Notes under the pieces: generated by a model
The model's database searches: none
The model's input: the letters and a program-made list of their open reading frames with translations, nothing else
Told to the model about the DNA's origin: nothing
Translations under genes and position numbers: made by a program
NCBI GenBank assembly: GCA_938034165.1
Contig: CALHKP010000054.1
Location: forward strand, 1-60,471
Length of the DNA stretch: 60,471 nucleotides
Reading direction: 5' to 3'
Source: an uncultured Clostridia bacterium
Lineage (GTDB): Bacteria; Bacillota; Clostridia; Peptostreptococcales; Anaerovoracaceae
Shown here: in pieces, positions 51,616-60,084 of the stretch
Numbering within the stretch: position 1 is the stretch's first letter
Layout of the letters: each line of letters begins with the position of its first letter

Positions 51616-52990
51616 CAGTATATACTTCCTTTTCTACTTCCTTCCGATTACAATTCTGCTTTACAGACTTGTACCGGAAAAAGCAAAAAACCATCTTCTG
51701 CTCATTGCCAGTCTGATTTTTTACAGCTGGGGTGAACCGGTATATGTATTTTTGATGATAATCAGTGCCTTTTTCAACTATTCTATGGCCAAAGACATAG
51801 CAAGAAAGCCTTCAAATGCAAAGGCAACTTTGATATTTGCATGTGTTGTAAACCTACTGATTTTAGGTTTCTTCAAGTATTATGGCTTTCTGCTGGATAC
51901 TATATCTGCAATTTTCCATGCAGATATTCAGTATACCCCACTTCCGCTTCCTATAGGTATTTCATTTTATACCTTCCAGGCGATGTCATATATCATAGAC
52001 GTCTATCGCGGAGATGCCAAAGAGCAGAAAAACCCATTCAAGTTTGCACTTTACCTTTCACTGTTTCCACAGCTTATTGCAGGTCCTATAGTAAAGTACA
52101 AGGACGTTGCACTGCAGCTCGAAAACAGAACTTCAGACGCTTTCAGCATGGGAAAAGGTGCTGAAAGATTTATTATAGGGCTGGGCAAGAAGGTTATCCT
52201 AGCAAACAACTTTGGTGCAATATATGTTAGCATTACGGCTCTCGATTCATCTTCGACATCTGTGATGGCCCATTGGGTGGCAATCTTGGCATACACACTT
52301 CAGATATACTTTGACTTCAGCGGATACTCTGATATGGCTATCGGACTCGGCAAAATGTTTGGATTTGATTTCCTTGAAAACTTCAATTATCCATACATCT
52401 CAAAATCAATAACAGAATTCTGGCGCAGATGGCATATTTCGCTGAGCACATGGTTTAAGGAGTACCTCTACATTCCCCTCGGAGGAAACAAAGTAAAACC
52501 ATCAAGACACATACTCAATATCCTTATTGTATGGTCACTGACAGGTCTCTGGCACGGCGCAAGCTGGAACTTTGTTGCATGGGGTCTCTATTACGGAATA
52601 CTGCTGATTATAGAAAAATATCTGATCGACAAATATATCAAAAAGCTGCCTATCTTTGTTCAGCATATGTACGCTATGCTTATAGTAATGATTGGTTGGG
52701 TGTTCTTCAGTTCAGAAACACTTACCGATGCACTGCACTTTATAGGAAACATGTTCTGCATAGGAGACATCCGCTTTGCCAACAGCCAATTCTTCTACAT
52801 ACTCAAGAACAACTTCCTGCTTATTGCTGCCGGAATAATCTTCTCCGGCCCTGCTGCAGGTACAAAATACAGAAAGCTTTCAGAAAAATACGGCGGAATT
52901 GCAATAGCTGTTTTACTGTTTATACTAGTAATCTCAGTTTCATACCTGATATTCAGCAGCTACAATCCGTTCTTATATTTTAGATTCTAG
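51605..52990 (+). CDS. MBOAT family O-acyltransferase (AlgI/DltB-like)
   Basis: 461 residues with about ten or more transmembrane helices. The MBOAT signatures EFWRRWHISLSTWFKEYLYIPLGG (His278 in its core) and TGLWHGASWNFVAWG (His317, the usual catalytic histidine) are present. AlgI-type proteins pass acetyl groups across the membrane to SGNH-fold partners. ATG 51605 with GGAGG nine bases upstream is chosen over the longer frame from 51575. It overlaps the DUF4358 gene by 11 bases. Confidence 0.95.
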   Translation: MLFSSIYFLFYFLPITILLYRLVPEKAKNHLLLIASLIFYSWGEPVYVFLMIISAFFNYSMAKDIARKPSNAKATLIFACVVNLLILGFFKYYGFLLDTISAIFHADIQYTPLPLPIGISFYTFQAMSYIIDVYRGDAKEQKNPFKFALYLSLFPQLIAGPIVKYKDVALQLENRTSDAFSMGKGAERFIIGLGKKVILANNFGAIYVSITALDSSSTSVMAHWVAILAYTLQIYFDFSGYSDMAIGLGKMFGFDFLENFNYPYISKSITEFWRRWHISLSTWFKEYLYIPLGGNKVKPSRHILNILIVWSLTGLWHGASWNFVAWGLYYGILLIIEKYLIDKYIKKLPIFVQHMYAMLIVMIGWVFFSSETLTDALHFIGNMFCIGDIRFANSQFFYILKNNFLLIAAGIIFSGPAAGTKYRKLSEKYGGIAIAVLLFILVISVSYLIFSSYNPFLYFRF

Positions 52991-53002
52991 GAAAGGAGAA
53001 AA

Positions 53003-54148
53003 ATGAACAAAAAAAATACGGTTATACTTGGAATCATTTTCCCTGTCCTTCTGATAGTGGTTATGATTATTACAATCATAATGCCTGACAAGAAATTCTC
53101 CGGTGAAGAAAACAGAATTCTTCAGGAGCTTCCTTCATTCAGCCTTTCTATGTACAAGGACGGGCGATTTGAAAAAAAGATGGAAAACTATGTAAACGAT
53201 CAGTTTGTAATGAGAAACGGCTTTATAAAAGTAAAGACAGCATTTGACAGAACCCTTGGAAAAACTGACGAAAACGATGTTTTTTTCTGCAAGGACAATT
53301 ACCTTATGGAAAACATACAAGCACCTGACAAAGTTTCCATGAAAAAAAATCTTAATGCAATCAGAAGCTTCAGAGAGAAATACAGCAATCTCAACATGTC
53401 ATTCTTGCTTGCTCCAAATGCTGCAGACATTTATCCCGAAAAGCTTCCTATCAAGAAAACAGAAGTCAATCAAGATAAGATAATTGATTCATTTTACAAG
53501 GAGCTGGAATCTCTAGGCATCAAAACAATCGACGTCAGAGAAGATTTACGAAAACAAAAGGATGATGTTCAGCTTTATTACAGAACTGATCACCACTGGA
53601 CAACAGACGGTGCTTATATAGCATTCAAAGACATCAACAAAACCCTGGGACTTGGTAACAAAACAAAATACGACCCTCTCGTCGTAAAAAACGATTTCAG
53701 AGGCACTCTGGCATCAAAAAGCGGATTTACAAACGGTCTGAACGATGAAATCAAGGTCTATGTACCGGAAGATAAATCAGATTTCAAACCAAGCGTAATA
53801 TATTACAGTGATTCAAAAGAAAAAACAACTCAGTTCTATCAGCTAGACAATCTGAAAACAAAAGATGCATATACAGTGTTCGGAGGATCAAATCATCCTA
53901 TTTACACTATTACAACTCCAACAAAGAGCGACAGAAGACTTCTTTTAATCAAAGACTCATATGCAAACAGCATAATTCCCTTCTTGTCTCAATGCTACAG
54001 AGAAATTGTAATAGTTGACCCTCGTTACTTCTTTGATGACATAAACGAAATCATAGATTCAAAAAATATAACCGATGTGCTGTTCCTCTACAATGCGAAT
54101 ACATTTGTTAAAGATGACTCGCTACAGATGACACTTACTCCGAATTAA
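53003..54148 (+). CDS. DHHW family protein (AlgX/AlgJ-like)
   Basis: 381 residues. One N-terminal transmembrane helix (about 7-27) and a large extracytoplasmic domain. The name-giving motif is at D196-H197-H198-W199 in YRTDHHWTTDGAY; the likely nucleophile is Ser319 in LIKDSYANS. In AlgX/AlgJ relatives these residues acetylate alginate with acetyl groups supplied by the MBOAT protein AlgI. The glycan acceptor here is unknown. Last gene of the operon, 12 bases after the MBOAT gene. Confidence 0.9.
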   Translation: MNKKNTVILGIIFPVLLIVVMIITIIMPDKKFSGEENRILQELPSFSLSMYKDGRFEKKMENYVNDQFVMRNGFIKVKTAFDRTLGKTDENDVFFCKDNYLMENIQAPDKVSMKKNLNAIRSFREKYSNLNMSFLLAPNAADIYPEKLPIKKTEVNQDKIIDSFYKELESLGIKTIDVREDLRKQKDDVQLYYRTDHHWTTDGAYIAFKDINKTLGLGNKTKYDPLVVKNDFRGTLASKSGFTNGLNDEIKVYVPEDKSDFKPSVIYYSDSKEKTTQFYQLDNLKTKDAYTVFGGSNHPIYTITTPTKSDRRLLLIKDSYANSIIPFLSQCYREIVIVDPRYFFDDINEIIDSKNITDVLFLYNANTFVKDDSLQMTLTPN

Positions 54149-54164
54149 ATTTAAAAAAGTCTAA

Positions 54165-54213
54165 AATAAAATCCCGAATTCCTTATTTTCAAGGTCTTCG
54201 GGATTCTTTTTCT
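54165..54213. terminator. Bidirectional terminator between DHHW gene and folD
   Basis: AATCCCGAA (54170-54178) pairs with TTCGGGATT (54197-54205), with T-rich runs on both sides. It serves the two convergent operons. Confidence 0.85.
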
Positions 54214-54251
54214 ACTTGCTTGCGGCGATTTTTTACTCGCCTGCACCGGCC

Positions 54252-55112
54252 TTATTCGCTCTGTTTTATGGCCGCTTCCAGCAGGTGATTCATCAAAACT
54301 GTATTGGTAACACTTCCTACTCCACCGGGTACTGGTGTTACGCCTTGAGCTGCTGAAGCTTTTTCTATTGCATCAAAGTCAACATCCCCTGTCATCTTGC
54401 CTTCTTCTGTAAAATTGATACCTACATCAATAATTACCTGATTATCTGACAGGTGTTCAGGTGTAACTGTATTCAGCTTTCCCGCTGCAGCTACGATGAT
54501 ATCCGCATCTTTGCAATACTTCATCAAATCTTCTTTTGGTGTTTTGCTGTGACAAATTGTAACACTTGCATTTTTTCTCATAAGCATAAGAGCTGCCGGA
54601 CGACCTATAACCATGCTTCTACCTATAACTACTGCCTTCTTTCCGGCAGGATCAATATCGTAATGCTCCAGAATTTTCATAGCGCTTTCGGCAGTACATG
54701 GAGCAAAGTCATAATCCTCTTTTATGAAAAAATCAGCTAAAGACGCATCTGATATGCAGTCAATATCCTTTTCCTTTGCTATTGCGTTTCTGACCTTATC
54801 ACTGTCAATTCCCGCAGGAAGCGGCTGCAAAAGCAATACTCCGTGAATACTGTTGTTATTGTTTATAAAATCAATAACTGCAATCAGTTCGTCCTCTGCA
54901 ATACCCTGATCACAGATAAACTTTTCAACCTTCATTCCGAGGGCCTTGGCTCTTTTTTCTGCACCATTTTCGTATGCTATGTCCCCCGGGTTTTCACCTA
55001 CTCTTATAATTGCAATAGTAGGCAGTACATTCTTTTCGTAAAGCTTAATTATTTTTTTGCCTATTTCATTTGCCAGTTTGTCAGCAACCGGCTTGCCTTT
55101 TAAATGATTCAT
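54252..55112 (-). CDS. folD: Methylene-THF dehydrogenase FolD, probably without cyclohydrolase activity
   Basis: 286 residues, FolD fold. The NAD(P) domain has VIGRSMVIGRPAALML and the C-terminal PGGVGSVTNTVLM. In the active site Tyr47 is kept, but the lysine four residues later that is essential for cyclohydrolase (human Lys56) is Ala51. The usual V-Q-L-P-L-P is L-L-Q-P-L-P, so the position of human Gln100 is Leu95. Asp116 and Asp118 of the KDVDG-like motif remain, with Cys for Gly. Inference: dehydrogenase only, with FchA eight bases upstream providing the cyclohydrolase step. Confidence 0.92.
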   Translation of the reverse strand: MNHLKGKPVADKLANEIGKKIIKLYEKNVLPTIAIIRVGENPGDIAYENGAEKRAKALGMKVEKFICDQGIAEDELIAVIDFINNNNSIHGVLLLQPLPAGIDSDKVRNAIAKEKDIDCISDASLADFFIKEDYDFAPCTAESAMKILEHYDIDPAGKKAVVIGRSMVIGRPAALMLMRKNASVTICHSKTPKEDLMKYCKDADIIVAAAGKLNTVTPEHLSDNQVIIDVGINFTEEGKMTGDVDFDAIEKASAAQGVTPVPGGVGSVTNTVLMNHLLEAAIKQSE

Positions 55113-55120
55113 ATATTTCC

Positions 55121-55750
55121 CTATCTCAAACTGCTGTAAACATAAGCAAAGATTTCGTCTGCAGCAACACAGTATGCATTCAGCATGTCATCCGCTTCTT
55201 TTTCTATTTTTTCTGCAGTTTCCCTGTTTTTCATTGATTTTGTGTTGATAAAAACATTCAGTGAAGCTGAGAGAAGCGCGCCTTTGCATATTGCAGCTCC
55301 GCAGCCCGCATCGCTTACGGCCATCACACTGCCTTTTTCTGCGAAAATCCTGATTAAATCAAGAGTTTCACAGCAGCATTTCATTATCTGCAGAGGCACA
55401 ACAGCTGCATCCACAAGACACTTTTCCGTCTTCTCTTCTTTGATTTTTTTCTCTTCTTCTGTATCAGACTTCATTCCATAACATGCTGCAAGAGGTTCAA
55501 AAGCCTCTGCATCACGTCTTATAAGCTCATACAGACATTCCTGAAGCTCAGAAGCCTTTCCCATGGCTTCTTTTATCTCAGCTTCAACCTCTGCATATTT
55601 CTTTTTTCCCAAAGTCAAACTTCCAACCATGTTACCCAGCGCAGCTGCAACCGCACCTGCAAGAGCACTGGCCCCTCCTCCACCAGGAGCAGGGACTTTG
55701 GATGATAGCTCTGACAAAAATTCTCTACAATTAATGTTATTATAGTCCAT
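55121..55750 (-). CDS. fchA: Methenyl-THF cyclohydrolase FchA (cyclodeaminase family)
   Basis: 209 residues of the formiminotransferase-cyclodeaminase helical family. SSKVPAPGGGGASALAGA at 16-33, catalytic-type Asp80 in IRRDAEAFEPL, and SDAGCGAAICKGAL are conserved. Alone, without the formiminotransferase domain, such proteins act as methenyltetrahydrofolate cyclohydrolase or formimido-THF cyclodeaminase. Between fhs and folD the cyclohydrolase role is favoured. It overlaps fhs by one base. Confidence 0.9.
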   Translation of the reverse strand: MDYNNINCREFLSELSSKVPAPGGGGASALAGAVAAALGNMVGSLTLGKKKYAEVEAEIKEAMGKASELQECLYELIRRDAEAFEPLAACYGMKSDTEEEKKIKEEKTEKCLVDAAVVPLQIMKCCCETLDLIRIFAEKGSVMAVSDAGCGAAICKGALLSASLNVFINTKSMKNRETAEKIEKEADDMLNAYCVAADEIFAYVYSSLR

Positions 55751-57426
55751 TAGAATAATCCTGTAATTTTACCCTGGTTGTCAACATCGATTCTTTCTGC
55801 TGCAGGAACTTTTGGAAGACCCGGCATAGTCATAATCTCACCTGTCTTTACGACAATAAATCCTGCACCTGCGTCAACCTTCAGGTCAGTGATAGTAATC
55901 TTAAAATCTCTTGGTGCTCCAATCAGTGAAGGGTCGTCTGAGAAGCTGTACTGAGTCTTTGCCATACATACAGGCAGATTATCAAAGCCCAGTTCTGTAA
56001 GTTCCTTAATCTGTTTTGCCGCTTTCTTTTCAACGATTATGTCATCTGCTCTGTAAATTTTCTGAGCAACTGCTCTAATCTTTTCATCAATAGGAAGATC
56101 CAGCGGATATACAAATCCGAAATCGTTAGGTTCTTCGCACAGTCTTACAACTTCTTCAGCAAGTTCAACTCCGCCGTCTCCGCCATTTGCCCATACTTTG
56201 CTCAGTACAACCTTTACTCCGTACTCCTTGCATTTTTTTTCTACAAGTTCAAGTTCTGCTGGTGTGTCTGTAGGGAATTCGTTAATTGCAACCACTGCAG
56301 GAAGTCCATAATTTTTTGTAACGTTTTCTAAGTGCTGCAGAAGATTTGGCATTCCTTTTTCCAATGCTTCGAGATTTTCATTATTGAGATCAGCCTTTGC
56401 AACTCCGCCATGATATTTCAAAGCTCTTACTGTTGCAACAAGAACACATGCAGAAGGTGTCAGCCCTGCTTTTCTGCACTTGATATCAACAAACTTTTCT
56501 GCACCCAAGTCAGCTGCAAAACCTGCTTCTGTAACTACATAATCTGCAAGCTTCAGAGCAATCTTTGTTGCCATAATTGAGTTGCAGCCGTGAGCGATAT
56601 TTGCAAAAGGTCCTCCATGAATAAATGCAGGAGTTCCTTCTAATGTCTGAACCAGGTTAGGTTTCATTGCATCTTTAAGAAGCGCCGCTGCAGCTCCATG
56701 AGCCTTAATTTGACCTGCAGTTACAGTTTTTCCGTCATAAGTATATGCAACAACGATATTTGCGATTTTTTCTTTCAGATCATCTATATCTTTTGCAAGA
56801 CAAAGAATAGCCATAATTTCACTTGCTACAGTTATTTCAAATCCGTCTTCTCTTGGAACGCCGTTTACTTTTCCTCCAAGACCGTCAACAATAAATCTAA
56901 GCTGTCTGTCGTTCATATCTACAGCTCTTTTCCATGTAATTCTTCTAGGGTCGATATTCAGCTCATTTCCTTGGTGGATATGGTTGTCAAGCATAGCTGC
57001 AATAAGATTGTTAGCTGCACCTATTGCGTGGAAGTCCCCTGTAAAATGAAGATTGATATCTTCCATAGGAACAATCTGTGCATGTCCGCCACCGGCAGCT
57101 CCGCCTTTGATTCCAAATACAGGTCCGAGGGAAGGTTCTCTCAGAGCGGTAATTACGTTTTTGCCGATTTTTTTCAGGGCATCTGTAAGTCCTACAGAAG
57201 TTGTTGTTTTACCTTCTCCTGCAGGTGTAGGTGATATTGCAGTTACAAGAATCAGTTTTCCATCCGGAGCGTCTTTTTTGTCTTCGAGAATCTTGTAGTC
57301 AACCTTTGCCTTGTACTTTCCGTACTGTTCAAGATATTTTTCGTCAACACCTGCTTCTTCAGCAATTTCAGTAATTACTTTTAGCTCAGCCTCCTGAGCA
57401 ATCTCAATGTCCGTCTTAAAATCCAT
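55750..57426 (-). CDS. fhs: Formate-tetrahydrofolate ligase
   Basis: ATP-dependent activation of formate to 10-formyl-THF. 558 residues. P-loop TPAGEGKTTTSVGL at about 66-80, FTGDFHAIGAANNL, the NHIHQGNELNIDPRRI block and GAAGGGHAQ are typical. With FchA and FolD it makes the complete formate-to-methylene-THF branch, shared by acetogens, purine fermenters and many other Clostridia. No acetyl-CoA synthase genes are nearby, so acetogenesis cannot be claimed. Confidence 0.97.
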   Translation of the reverse strand: MDFKTDIEIAQEAELKVITEIAEEAGVDEKYLEQYGKYKAKVDYKILEDKKDAPDGKLILVTAISPTPAGEGKTTTSVGLTDALKKIGKNVITALREPSLGPVFGIKGGAAGGGHAQIVPMEDINLHFTGDFHAIGAANNLIAAMLDNHIHQGNELNIDPRRITWKRAVDMNDRQLRFIVDGLGGKVNGVPREDGFEITVASEIMAILCLAKDIDDLKEKIANIVVAYTYDGKTVTAGQIKAHGAAAALLKDAMKPNLVQTLEGTPAFIHGGPFANIAHGCNSIMATKIALKLADYVVTEAGFAADLGAEKFVDIKCRKAGLTPSACVLVATVRALKYHGGVAKADLNNENLEALEKGMPNLLQHLENVTKNYGLPAVVAINEFPTDTPAELELVEKKCKEYGVKVVLSKVWANGGDGGVELAEEVVRLCEEPNDFGFVYPLDLPIDEKIRAVAQKIYRADDIIVEKKAAKQIKELTELGFDNLPVCMAKTQYSFSDDPSLIGAPRDFKITITDLKVDAGAGFIVVKTGEIMTMPGLPKVPAAERIDVDNQGKITGLF

Positions 57427-57446
57427 ATAGTCCTCCTACCAAAATG

Positions 57447-58112
57447 TTAACCAATAATTTTCTTTAAGAAAGTTTTTCTATGAATCGGCGTTATGCCGAA
57501 ATTATCAATTCCTTCATAGTGAGCTTTCGTACCATATCCTTTATTCCCGGAAAAATTATATCCCGGGTAGATACCGTCATACTCAACCATCATTCTGTCT
57601 CTTGTGACCTTTGCCACAATTGAAGCCGCAGCAATGGATAAACTCCTTGCATCACCCTTTATGAGTGAAATCTGTTCTTTTTCGACCTCTTTTATCTCCA
57701 TAGCATCAAAGAGTACAAAATCAATCTTTTTTCCATGAGAGGCCTCAAGAGAAGCATCTGACGCAGCTATAGCTTCTCGCATCGCAAGTTTAGTTGCCTG
57801 AAGAATATTAATCTCGTCTATAATAGTATTGTCTACCGTTCCGATTCCGTAAGCAAGGGCTTTTTCTATGATTATATCATAAAGTTCATTTCTCTTCTTT
57901 TCGCTTAGCTTTTTGGAATCATCCACGCCTAAAACATCAAAATCCTCAGGAAGCACAACGCAAGCCGCAACTACAGGTCCTGCAAGAGGTCCTCTGCCGA
58001 CTTCATCGACTCCTGCCGGGAATTTATAACCCTTTAGACGCAACTCAGTTTCCATCTCCCGCATCTCCTGTAGCCGGATGCGCATTTTCTCCATTCTCTC
58101 TGCTTTAGTCAT
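57447..58112 (-). CDS. rnhB: Ribonuclease HII
   Basis: Removes ribonucleotides and RNA-DNA hybrids. 221 residues. GVDEVGRGPLAGPVVAA (Asp-Glu pair at about 35-36), VDDSKKLSEKKR and the later acidic residue in FVLFDAMEI are the RNase HII active site; the C-terminal GYGTKAHYEGI is typical. Its start overlaps the rbgA stop by eight bases. Confidence 0.96.
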   Translation of the reverse strand: MTKAERMEKMRIRLQEMREMETELRLKGYKFPAGVDEVGRGPLAGPVVAACVVLPEDFDVLGVDDSKKLSEKKRNELYDIIIEKALAYGIGTVDNTIIDEINILQATKLAMREAIAASDASLEASHGKKIDFVLFDAMEIKEVEKEQISLIKGDARSLSIAAASIVAKVTRDRMMVEYDGIYPGYNFSGNKGYGTKAHYEGIDNFGITPIHRKTFLKKIIG

Positions 58113-58950
58113 TTTCAGGAATCTCCAGAGTTATTCTTCCTATCTTGGAAGAACGAAATTCATCAAGAACTGTGCGGGCGCATCTCTCATAATCTATGCG
58201 CTTTCCGGGAAGGATAAATCCTCTCTTTCTCGCGATATTTTCCATTGTATCGAGAGGAAGTTCTGAAATTTCATCAAGTTTATATCTCTCCATAAGCATC
58301 TCAGGATATCTTTCCTGAAGCACTGTAATAAGCTCCAGTGCCAAAGTTGCAGTATCTAAAACTTCGTCTTTTATTGAGCCGCAAAATGCAAGATTCAGTC
58401 CCACCTTCGGGTCTTCAAACTTGGGCCACAAAATACCCGGTGTGTCAAGAAGCTGCATTCCGTTTTTCAGTGTAAGCCACTGTTTTCCCTTTGTTACGCC
58501 AGGGCGGTCTCCTGTCTGAGCACTCCTTTTGCCTGTAAGTCTGTTTATAAGCGAAGATTTTCCAACATTTGGAACTCCTACTATCATCATTCTGAGATTT
58601 CTTTTTCTAATCTGATCCTTATTTTTCAAATCCTGCTCCTTAAGAAGCATCTTTTCGAGAAGATTTACACCGTTTCCTCTCATGCAGTTCATTGCTATTG
58701 TTTTGCTTCCGTCTTTGGATAGTTCCTCCATCCACATTTCATTTGCTGCCTGATCCGAAAGGTCGCTCTTATTCAGAACTATAATTCTCTTCTTTCCCTT
58801 TATCAGCTCATCAATAATTGGATTTCTGCTGGACAAAGGAATTCTCGCATCTATAACTTCGATTACTATATCAACTGATTTCAGATTTTCAGCAATAAGC
58901 TCTCGCGTTTTTTTCATGTGCCCAGGATACCAGTTTATATTTTCTATCAT
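58105..58950 (-). CDS. rbgA: Ribosome biogenesis GTPase RbgA (YlqF)
   Basis: Circularly permuted GTPase for late 50S assembly. 281 residues. Motif order is G4 NKSD (about 59-62), G1 GVPNVGKSS (about 124-132), then G3 DTPG, which is diagnostic of the permutation. NWYPGHMKK at the N-terminus is the family start. It begins an operon with rnhB and the folate genes. Confidence 0.96.
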   Translation of the reverse strand: MIENINWYPGHMKKTRELIAENLKSVDIVIEVIDARIPLSSRNPIIDELIKGKKRIIVLNKSDLSDQAANEMWMEELSKDGSKTIAMNCMRGNGVNLLEKMLLKEQDLKNKDQIRKRNLRMMIVGVPNVGKSSLINRLTGKRSAQTGDRPGVTKGKQWLTLKNGMQLLDTPGILWPKFEDPKVGLNLAFCGSIKDEVLDTATLALELITVLQERYPEMLMERYKLDEISELPLDTMENIARKRGFILPGKRIDYERCARTVLDEFRSSKIGRITLEIPEND

Positions 58951-58983
58951 AACCTCTCCTTACTAACTTTCAAACATATATTT

Positions 58984-59011
58984 ATTATAATGCATAAAAC
59001 CAAGTACACAA
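58984..59011 (-). promoter_or_regulatory. rbgA operon promoter
   Basis: Minus strand TTGTGT (59006-59011), 16-base spacer, TATAAT (58984-58989), about 35 bases upstream of the rbgA start. Confidence 0.65.
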
Positions 59012-59043
59012 GGGATAAATTTCATTATTTTGAATATAATCAT

Positions 59044-59110
59044 AACCGCCCTTAAAAAGGGTGGTTTTATGTTTCGCACACTTCGCGTGCTCAACAGGGT
59101 AAAACCCTAT
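59044..59110. repeat. Three consecutive small hairpins between rbgA and rplS
   Basis: ACCGCCCTT/AAGGGTGGT (59045-59065, one G-U pair, then TTTAT on the plus strand), GCACAC-TTC-GCGTGC (59076-59090) and AGGGT/ACCCT (59096-59109) lie in tandem. No protein or known RNA is recognised here. Confidence 0.45.
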
Positions 59111-59112
59111 AA

Positions 59113-59139
59113 TAAAAAAGGGAACCTATTCGGTTCCCC
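59113..59139 (-). terminator. rplS terminator
   Basis: The perfect stem GGGAACC/GGTTCCC (59121-59139, loop GAATA) is followed on the minus strand by TTTTTTATTAT, directly after the L19 stop codon. Confidence 0.92.
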
Positions 59140-59145
59140 TCTAGA

Positions 59146-59385
59146 TTAATCTCTTGCCTTAATCTTAGCTGCTTTTCCTGTTCTACCACGCATGTAGTGA
59201 AGTCTAGCTCTTCTAACTTTACCTCTTTTCACTACTTCGATTTTTTCAACCCATGGTGAATGAATAGGGAATGTTTTTTCAACACCTACTCCTGAAGCAA
59301 TTCTTCTTACAGTGAAAGTTTCTGCGATTCCGCCATTCTGTCTCTTAAGAACAAAACCTTCGAAAATCTGGATTCTTTCTCTGTT
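59146..59385 (-). CDS. rplS: 50S ribosomal protein L19, C-terminal part only (5' part lost at a junction)
   Basis: From 59385 down, the frame encodes 79 residues of unmistakable L19 (NRERIQIFEGFVLKRQ, GVGVEKTFPIHSP, GRTGKAAKIK). Complete bacterial L19 has about 115 residues, so roughly 35 N-terminal residues are missing. Upstream of 59385 the open frame continues to a GTG at 59502, but that part is only the shadow of the DNA-repair gene in another frame and does not resemble L19. L19 is essential, so the break is best explained by a mis-join of contigs. Confidence 0.85.
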   Translation of the reverse strand, partial: NRERIQIFEGFVLKRQNGGIAETFTVRRIASGVGVEKTFPIHSPWVEKIEVVKRGKVRRARLHYMRGRTGKAAKIKARD

Positions 59386-60064
59386 CAAGGGCAATGGCAG
59401 TAAAGAAAGTCTTCCAGAGTTTTTCCCAGTCCTTTTCATCACTTTGTATACATATTTTTTCCAGTTCATCACTGGAAATCTCTTCCAGGAACCACTTTTC
59501 ACCCTTTACATGGACCGCTGCCTTTCCTCTGCCTATATCACAGATCAGCCAGTTTTCTTCTCCCAGCCGGTCTGCAAAATAAGGTGCGATCAGTTCTAAC
59601 ACATCATTTTTCGGCTGTATCTTTCCGGCAAGAAAGCCTCCCTCCATCTGCGAAAACCGCAAAAATTCAATAAACTGATGCTTTTCGTTATATACGCTTC
59701 GACACAGTTTAAAAACTTCATAAACAGCAGGGATCTGAAGCTGGTCAGCAGCAGATGCACCCCGCAAAAACAATACCTTCAGATACCGGTATATCTTATC
59801 TGCGCGCAATATATCTTCGCTAAGACAGACCACATACAGCTGCTCCTGGATCCGGGAATTTAAATGCCTGCGTACAGTTTCCATCACCTTTTTTACTTTT
59901 TCCGATGATGGAACGCACTCTACATAGGATGAAAAAAGTTCTACATTCTGTCCGCTGTTTTTGATCTCCAGGCGCAGTTCATCCTGAGGGATCTTACTCA
60001 TTCCCGCATCATAAATACAGCTTAATATACCTTCGTAACCAGGCTCACATACAAAAACCGTCAT
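59345..60064 (-). CDS. TIGR03915-like putative DNA-repair protein, 3' end replaced
   Basis: 239 residues in frame. It resembles the TIGR03915 family that is paired with a radical-SAM/HhH protein (TIGR03916), proposed DNA repair or modification partners of unknown reaction. Homology-like sequence runs to the EQRKNP segment (about 59370); the final DFRRFCS comes from the rplS sequence in another frame, so the true C-terminus (usually some 20 or more residues further) is missing. Codon choice is rich in ATC, ACC and GCC, unlike genes to the left. It starts 20 bases after the upstream gene's stop. Confidence 0.75.
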   Translation of the reverse strand: MTVFVCEPGYEGILSCIYDAGMSKIPQDELRLEIKNSGQNVELFSSYVECVPSSEKVKKVMETVRRHLNSRIQEQLYVVCLSEDILRADKIYRYLKVLFLRGASAADQLQIPAVYEVFKLCRSVYNEKHQFIEFLRFSQMEGGFLAGKIQPKNDVLELIAPYFADRLGEENWLICDIGRGKAAVHVKGEKWFLEEISSDELEKICIQSDEKDWEKLWKTFFTAIALEQRKNPDFRRFCS

Positions 60065-60084
60065 ATCCGTCTCTCCTGTTCATA

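Noticed and set aside
59386..59502. A novel N-terminal domain on ribosomal protein L19
   Set aside because: The frame beyond 59385 is the out-of-frame complement of the adjacent repair gene, which is in its correct frame there; it is a junction artefact and not a fusion protein.
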